DNA of 64,000 nucleotides from Chlorokybus atmophyticus (lineage: Eukaryota > Streptophyta > Chlorokybophyceae > Chlorokybales > Chlorokybaceae): positions 236,282-300,281 of the forward strand of contig RHPI01002568.1 in assembly GCA_009103225.1 (NCBI GenBank), in the 5' to 3' direction. Below are positions 57,844 through 64,000 of this stretch, piece by piece. Under the pieces are notes generated by a model. That model was given only the letters and a program-made list of their open reading frames with translations. It was not told the DNA's origin and searched no databases. The stretch's first letter is position 1, and each line of letters begins with the position of its first letter. Made by a program: the position numbers and the translations under genes.

Positions 57844-60800
57844 ATGGCGCACGGTCGGACTTGGGTGTTCCTGGCAGGCCTGGCGGTGGGCTGGCTGCAG
57901 GCCAGAGCAACATGCACGCGCAGGTGCGGCATTGTAATCAGGCCAATCCCTACGTTTTCACCGTTTCATGCTCGCATATCATGCATTGCTGCGACAACAC
58001 ACACACATGCCGGTGCACACTGCACATTGTAATGTAGGTGTCAACATTCGCATGCAACCCAAGTTAGTCAGAGACAATCAACCAACCCAAGCATGCAAGC
58101 AGATTGCGTAGAAAACCAGCAGCACAACAAATAGCTCATCCAACACCTACTCCCACACAACCAACAACCAGCAAACAACAGCCAGCCAACCCCAACACAA
58201 TCCCGGCCCACCCAGCACAATGTGACCAATGTGACCATCAAACCTGGCCTTTCACACGCAACATCACACAAACACCAATCCACCCACCCCAACCCCAACC
58301 CCAACACCAACACTCCCCCTCCCAGATTCCGTCGCAAGCTCCGCGTGTTGACGCGTGCGCGTGCCACCGCGGCCGCCCTTTCCGTCAGCACGGCCGGTCC
58401 CAGCGAGCTGTCCCTCGTGCTGGGGTCGCTGCCCGCCTGGGTCAAGTTCCCGGACTACGAGAAGGCGGAGTGGCTGAATTACGCTTGGAGGGAGCTGTGG
58501 CCGCTCATGTGGGAAGGTGGGGTGGTGGTGGATGTGTGCCTGCAGGTTGCAAGCACACGCGCGCACTCATGCGAACGTACACACGCAGAGGCACACGCAC
58601 ATGTGCACATGCATGCGCATTGCCCAGACCACATGCACGCACATTACACTCGCTCACACGTTCACACACATATGTACATACAGATATGCGTACACCTCTT
58701 TCACTCAGTTTGCTCTCACTCTCACTCTCACTCTCACCCTCATTCGCACCGTCACTGTCACTCTCACTCGTCTGTCGTCTGTCGTTATCTCCAGACACCT
58801 GCTCCTTCCTGTCTGCCCGTTTCGAGGAGTTGATGGAGCAGCACCGTCCCCCCCTCATCTCCTCCCTCACGTTCGCGCGTTTCGACGTCGGCACCAAGCC
58901 CCCGCTCATCACGGGAGTCAAGCACTACGCCACGGGGGATATAGGGGTCATGTACGACGTGGATGTCAAGTGGGTCGGGGACCAGGTGGGTGGGTGGTGT
59001 GCATGCGTGCGTGCGTGCGCGTGTCATGTGTGTGTGCCGTGTGGGTACAGCAACAGACTCTGTATTATTGTTGTGTTGTGCAGTCTGTGTCGCTTCGTGT
59101 GCGGAGAGGCTCGCTCTCCTTAACTGTCGGCGTCTGCGACATCCAGTTTCAGGTGAAGACACTTTGGCGTCTGTGCAACTAATGTCATGAAACATGTGGT
59201 TGCACTGTGCAACACTTACACACACGTGCTCACAAACACGGCCGTGCATGCACAAGCATACGCACGCTCACTCACATGTGCACACACGCGTAACTATCCA
59301 TACACTTGCAGCCACACGCACACGGATGCGCATACGCGCGTACGCAATGCACACACCCACACTCCAACACGCAGGGGCTCGTCCGCGTGGTTCTGAAGCC
59401 GCTGATGCCTGTCAAGCCATTCCTGGGAGCAATATCCTTCTCCTTCATGCAAGTAAGAACGACATCCAATCCAACAGTCATATCTCTACATGTAACACAC
59501 CTAGCTGAGATCATAGTGTCCTTCTCTCTCCACAACAGCCGCCCAACATAGACTTTGACCTCGTGGGCGTCACGGACTCGTTCCCTCTGCTGGAAGAAAC
59601 CATTCGCGCACACATCATCGACCAGCTCTCCGCCCACTTCCTGTGGCCCAAAGCCTTCAACATGAACTTTAAGGTAAGGTGTTGTGGTTGTGATGTGTGC
59701 ACAACCACACTCGTTGTCATGTGTCCAACGCTGTCTCGCTGTATTGGTCAAGCCAGTAGGTCAATCAGTAGATCAATTAGTCAATCGGGGGTCCAGTAAC
59801 AACCGAATGACTGCTTGTTCTACTGATTGGTTTACTGACGGATAGTGCGTGTGTGTGTGCTTGTGCGTGTCCGTGTGTGTCGTATGGTATGTGGGTATGT
59901 GGGTGTGTGCGTATGTGTGTGCTTTTGCGTGTGTATATGTGCAGGTGAGTGAGGTGAAGGACTTGAATTTGCCTTCGGGCATACTCACGCTGAATCTGGC
60001 CGGTGCGAGTGGGGTGCGGAGGCGAAGATCATCTTTGATGATACTCTCTGCACTCGGTGGCTCCACGCTCGACGTGTACGTTGTGGTGAAGCTGAAGAAA
60101 CGCACGGACAACAACAACGATCCCCACAAAAACAGAAACAAGTCTGGCCGGCAGAGGCGTGAGAGCAATGCGCTGAAACTCATGGAAGAGGAGCCGATAT
60201 CGGAGTCATTGTTGGCAGCAGAGTGGCCCAGAAAGGAGTCCTTTCGCTTTGTCGTGGACGATATCCGCGAGCAAGCCGTCCGATTGAAGATGTACAGCAA
60301 GTCTTCTTATAGATCCGACACGCTTATCGGCACCTGTGACGCGGATATCGCATCCCTACTTGCTGGCGAAGGTGGTGATATCCCACCAATACACCCCTTT
60401 GAGCTCGATATCACCGACCCTGCCCATGAGGACGATGACAATGTTGATGACGATGGCGACGATAACAGCAATGTGGGCAGTATTCACGGCTCGTGCTCGT
60501 TCGCACCCTTCAAAGACATCCCAACAACAACAGAGGATGAAAATGATGTTCAACATCCCAACAACAACAACAACAGTGAGGAGGAGGCCACAGTTGCAAA
60601 CAACCATCATGTGGATGATGCGGTCAACAAGGTCGGGGCGCTCTTTGTCAAGTTTGACAAAGCGAGGATAGAACCTGGGAGTGCCTCGACGGTGTGTTGC
60701 CGGCTGCGTGTTGGGAGAGGGAAAGGGGGCAAAGAGGATGCTGTTGATGGAGATGGCAAAAGCAAAAACACTAGTGAGTGGCGGAAGACTAGCAGTGTCA

Positions 60801-61299
60801 AGGCGGTGGCGGATCCGGCCTGGCTTGAAGAGTTCACGTTCATCCTTGACGGGTAAGCGATGTGCACCCATGTGTGCGCGCGCACGCATGCCTGCAAGCG
60901 TGCATGTGCGTGTGCGCACTTGTGCATATGCGCATGTAGGCACGTGGGTGTGTGCGCGTGCGCAAGCATGCATGCGTGTGTCTGTGCATGCGTACAAGTT
61001 TGTGGGAGCATGCATATGTGTACATGCATGTGCGTCTATGTGTGCACGCATTGTGATGACAGAACACATAGTATGAAACCTTACACGATACTCCCACGTG
61101 CACGCACAGGTTGACTGAGCCTCTGGAGGTGTGCGTCGTGGACACGAGTTTCTTCAGCGGTGGCACTGTGCTGGGCACTGCGGTGGTGCCGCTGCAGCAC
61201 CTGGCCCACGCGGGCGGGCGCGCCATCCAGGAGGACTTCCCGTTCACGGACCACAGACCGGGATCCATCAACCTCGCGCTGCGGTGGCTAAGCACGTGA
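57844..61299 (+). CDS. Extended-synaptotagmin-like protein (TM anchor, SMP domain, two C2-like domains)
   Basis: Eight exons: 57844-57923, 58325-58516, 58795-58985, 59084-59152, 59375-59452, 59539-59673, 59945-60852 and 61110-61299, all in frame, about 610 residues. The N-terminal hydrophobic segment (WVFLAGLAVGWLQA) fits an ER anchor. LPAWVKFPDYEKAEWLNYAW marks the start of the SMP domain as in plant synaptotagmins; GLVRVVLKPLMPVKPFLGAI and IDFDLVGVTDSFPLLEE are also typical. SMP domains transfer glycerolipids at membrane contact sites. A C2-like domain (SGILTLNLAGASGV, LDVYVVVKLKK, SLLAAEWPRKESFRFVV) follows, then an Asp-rich insert (DDDNVDDDGDDN) and a second C2-like domain (STVCCRLRVGRG, DPAWLEEFTFILDG, TEPLEVCVVD). 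The usual Asp cluster of the first calcium loop is not evident, so calcium dependence is doubtful. Confidence 0.85.
58712..58772 (+). repeat. CTCACT hexamer repeat in an intron
   Basis: Repeated CTCTCACT-type units fill the polypyrimidine side of the intron ending at 58794 and probably serve as its polypyrimidine tract. Confidence 0.8.
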
Positions 61300-61854
61300 T
61301 CGGATGATAGTGGGTTGGAGGTATGGGCGTGTGTGATGTGTGTGATGTGGGAATTGTTAGGTCATGGGCAAGTGGCGGGATGTGACGTCCAGTTTTGTGG
61401 GTGGGGATTGTTGCAGCAGCACTTTGCTGCTGTAGAATGTGTTGCACAATTGGCACGTTACACTGTTGACTCGTTGAGTGGTATTGTACATTGTTGTTAT
61501 GTTGACATGCAAGTAGGCAAGCTGCAAGAAAAATGAGTGACATTGGTGTTCATGAAAGACACCACATGCACTTTCGGTGTGTGTGTGTAGTGGTAAATGT
61601 TTGTCTTGTACAATGCCCAATGGAAAAGAAGCACACCTCACTGCAGGCATCAGTGCACTGAGTCAGTAATGGAGGTCAAAGCAATGGTTGTACTGCAGGC
61701 CAGTCTATTTGCCGCAACACAAAAGAATGCTCTCGTTATCAGCTAACTAACCCTACCACAATACATTGCACTACAACCAATAGTAGGTCCCTAAAGTATA
61801 CTATTACAATAGCAATCCTCTTGAAAGCATACCAACCAACACCTATCAACCGTC
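61300..61854. other. Intergenic region between convergent genes
   Basis: The E-Syt-like and mTERF-like genes converge here. GT-rich near 61320-61360. No gene is supported. Confidence 0.6.
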
Positions 61855-62667
61855 CTAGAAGCGCACCCAACAGCGGTTGCACTCCCCAGCACAGTCCCCA
61901 CCACAATCGAAGTTGTAGCCCAACACCTGTCCATGACACACAACACAACAAATCAGCTCACAACACACAACCACTGTAACTGACGTATATCCATGTCATA
62001 GCCAATGTCATTGTCGTTGTCCTTGTGACTGTTGGTGTCACGCATGTACCTGGGGCTGGCGTTTGACAACTGCCTTGGCTGCTGCTGCTCCCTTCACAAA
62101 CCACCTTTCTGCGAGTGTCTGAATTGCAGCTCTTAGCTGCGCGTCCACATCCATGGCGAGCATCTCCGGGAACTTCTTCACGACAGCGGCGACGTCGGCG
62201 GGGGTGAGGGCGAGATCCGTCTCCAGAAAGGAGAGCACGTTGTCCACGTGGGCAGGCTCAGGCGTGGCGTCAACCAGAGACTCGCGCCAGTAGGCCGGAG
62301 AACCCCACCCAAAAGCCCTCGCTACCAAGAGCTCCGCCGCCTCCGCCGATGACAAGGACGAGGACGGTGACTCTATCCCTGTCGTTCTGGACATCAGTAG
62401 CTCCGCTGATGCTCTCAGCGCCGCCCTTTGATCTGGTGCCATGGCGGCGATCCTATCGGCCAGCTTAGCGGGCTTCTTCTTGCTGCTCTCCTCCGTCGCC
62501 GCTGGTGCGGCCGTCTCGGCTGCCGCCGACATGCATGCCGCCGACCTCCGCGGCCTGTATCCCTTCCTAACGGTGGATGTGTGAGAAGACGTTGATGGCA
62601 TGGACGTGCTGCATGTTGACAACGCCACCATCCTCCCTGCCGCCGCCGCCGCCGCCGCCGCCGCCAT
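61855..62667 (-). CDS. mTERF-like protein with organelle-targeting-like N-terminus
   Basis: Two minus-strand exons, 62667-62050 and 61926-61855, phase 0, give about 230 residues. The N-terminus is Ala/Ser/Thr/Arg-rich with almost no acidic residues for about 60 residues (MAAAAAAAAAGRMVALSTC, then VRKGYRPRRSAACMSAAAE), as in plastid or mitochondrial transit peptides. The body has helical mTERF-type motifs: VLSFLETDLALTPADVAAVV, KKFPEMLAMDVD. The second exon encodes VLGYNFDCGGDCAGECNRCW then VRF and a stop, a Cys-rich tail that could bind metal. mTERF proteins bind organelle nucleic acid and regulate transcription or splicing. With only one or two mTERF motifs it is shorter than canonical members. 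The start was chosen at the Met opening the poly-Ala run; an upstream Met at 62763 is in frame. Confidence 0.65.
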
Positions 62668-63025
62668 TGCCAGTTCTGTGCAGACAGATGCCCACGTGGA
62701 CAACGCTGGCAACGGATAGCATTGTCCACGCAGAGGTGGTCTGAACCGGTTCCAACCAGGCACGCGAGTGAATCTTTGAAGAGGTTCTGCTGATCCCGCG
62801 TGACCCCGGTGGTGTCACGTGAGGTCACGACTGATCTGTATGCAGAAGCCACTTGGCAGCACTTTTGGGTGCTGCGAATGGAGGCAATGTCACTCAGTAC
62901 TACACCAGTCGTATCGCTACATGACGTAAGTTGCTTGTTGAGCCCGCAATACCAACTTTTTTTGAGGTCACTTGTCATACTTCATGCATGCCTCCATTGA
63001 CACTTGTAGTGAAACGTGCCAGTGT
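62668..63025. other. Short intergenic region
   Basis: This lies between the tail of the NAGLU-like gene and the start of the mTERF-like gene, both on the minus strand. Nothing else is recognised. Confidence 0.5.
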
Positions 63026-64000
63026 TTACTGCGTGTTTGATCGCAATGATGCGTGTTCACAGCCAAAGTACTTCTGCGCAAGGGCTCTGGCGACCCCAAT
63101 ACTATCTCCGTTCGGGTGCGTAGGCTCATCAAACTCCTTGTGCTGCCACCACAACTCAAACGCGCTCACCCTCGCTTCATACTCCGTTTCATTCCACGCC
63201 AACCCCTTTTGCGCAGCGTCAACTATGGAGTCAATAAACGACTTCCATCTCGGGAGGTAGTATCCACTGACCAAACCGCCCCATTGCTTTGATGCATAAT
63301 CGGACACTTCGCCTCGAATGGGACCCCAAAGAGTGATTTGATTCCGGGCTTGATATAAGAAAAGGGAAGTCATATTGCCACGGCCAGTGGCGATATCAGC
63401 GATACCGGCATTGTTATCGCTGCATCTGATTGCATCTGCCAGCCAGTTGCCCAACAAAAAGTGTTTTGATGTGGACAACAGTGTGTCAATATCGGCAATG
63501 AGCTCGGTCATGCGTTGGCCGGCTTCCTCCAGCTTAGATATCAGGGTTGGGGAGTTTGATATCAATGCGTTGCCAAGTGCGCTGGTGTTTCTGGCAATGG
63601 ATATAAACTCCTCGTGCAAGCGCATGAAGTGGCTGCTCAGACACTGCCGACCTATGTCCACTGCATCGTGGCGATATCCAGGAGTAGTGGGAGATATAGT
63701 ATTGCCTTGCTTTGTTGGTAAGAAACTGCACCATGCAGCCTGCGATGCATGACATCACATCAGCCCATGTGCGGCAAACACATGACATCACACACACCCG
63801 CACGCATACTTATACACACATACACGGACACACATATGCACGCCCACGCCCACACGCACGCATGCACGCGCACGCATACACGTATACTCACACATGCACC
63901 CACACACATCATGACCACACGTATTCGTTACCTCCAACAAAGCCGGGTCATAGGTCAGTTCCGTCGGCATAAACCCCGTCCGTTTCATCTCCACCGCCGG
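63026..64000 (-). CDS. NAGLU: Alpha-N-acetylglucosaminidase (GH89) C-terminal part, running off the right edge
   Basis: Two minus-strand exons: from the window edge to about 63932 (VEMKRTGFMPTELTYDPALL plus E), and 63709-63026. The latter reads YRHDAVDIGRQCLSSHF, LLSTSKHFLLGNWLADAI, ARNQITLWGP, DYASKQWGGLVSGYYLPRWK and SFIDSI, all hallmarks of the C-terminal helical domain of NAGLU. The family removes terminal alpha-N-acetylglucosamine, for example from heparan sulfate in animal lysosomes; plants have homologues too. The catalytic TIM-barrel glutamates lie upstream, outside the window. The intron at 63710-63931 is a CACG/ACAC simple repeat. The stop is at 63028-63026. Confidence 0.85.

Noticed and set aside
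1-64000. tRNA, rRNA, bacterial operons, riboswitches or terminators.
   Set aside because: No cloverleaf or rRNA core sequence was recognised, and the intron-rich genes rule out a prokaryotic layout. A covariance-model search would be needed to exclude small ncRNAs.

Overview
The window is nuclear DNA of a eukaryote. Most genes are broken by many GT-AG introns (about 50 bp to several hundred bp, many phase 0), intergenic space is long, and CACG/GTGC-type simple repeats are everywhere. Several features suggest a photosynthetic protist with green-lineage affinity: plant-style U-box/armadillo proteins, a plant-type SMP/C2 (synaptotagmin-like) protein, an mTERF-like protein with an organelle-targeting-like N-terminus, and Pro/Ser-rich stalk proteins. 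No single gene settles the phylum, so this is inference. Six assembly breaks (N at 2642, 16280, 18179, 24627, 28084-28259, 51094-51330) lie mostly at poly-G or poly-C tracts.

Left third (1-20.9 kb): a tandem segmental duplication (unit about 13.67 kb) of divergent gene pairs encoding proteins with an N-terminal helical-bundle domain, a U-box and armadillo (ARM) repeats. Each pair is separated by a spacer of about 3.45 kb that is itself built as an inverted repeat. Plus-strand copies start at 3825 and 17484; minus-strand copies start at 354 (leaving the window) and 14038. Every copy that can be followed carries some damage: frameshifts and stops in the 3' half, deleted U-box exons, or an assembly join.

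Middle (21-43 kb): intergenic DNA with perfect hairpins; a minus-strand Gln/Asn/Thr-rich gene fragment (23.1-23.7 kb); a secreted, single-pass Ser/Pro-stalk membrane protein (27.1-29.3 kb) whose C-tail relates to that fragment and to a relic at 10.9 kb; and a secreted mosaic protein (31.8-39.9 kb) combining an S8/S53-like serine peptidase, a thrombospondin-3-like loop, a proline-rich linker, kelch repeats and two PAN/Apple-like modules. Its first two exons also lie in a second, apparently identical 1217-bp copy at 24.6-25.8 kb that abuts an N.

Right third (43-64 kb): a giant surface protein with a Pmp-like beta-helix ectodomain (one repeat unit per exon) and about eight transmembrane helices (43.1-50.5 kb); a divergent pair of coiled-coil proteins (51.7-54.3 minus, 54.6-56.1 plus); an extended-synaptotagmin-like lipid-transfer protein (57.8-61.3 kb); an mTERF-like protein (61.9-62.7 minus); and the 3' part of an alpha-N-acetylglucosaminidase gene (63.0-64 kb, minus) running off the right edge.

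The intact genes share a cell-surface and secretory theme (peptidase mosaic, stalk protein, Pmp-like receptor, lysosomal glycosidase, ER contact-site protein). The U-box/ARM cluster looks like a fast-evolving ubiquitin-ligase family. Exon boundaries were read by eye from splice consensus, reading frame and family similarity, and none has transcript support.
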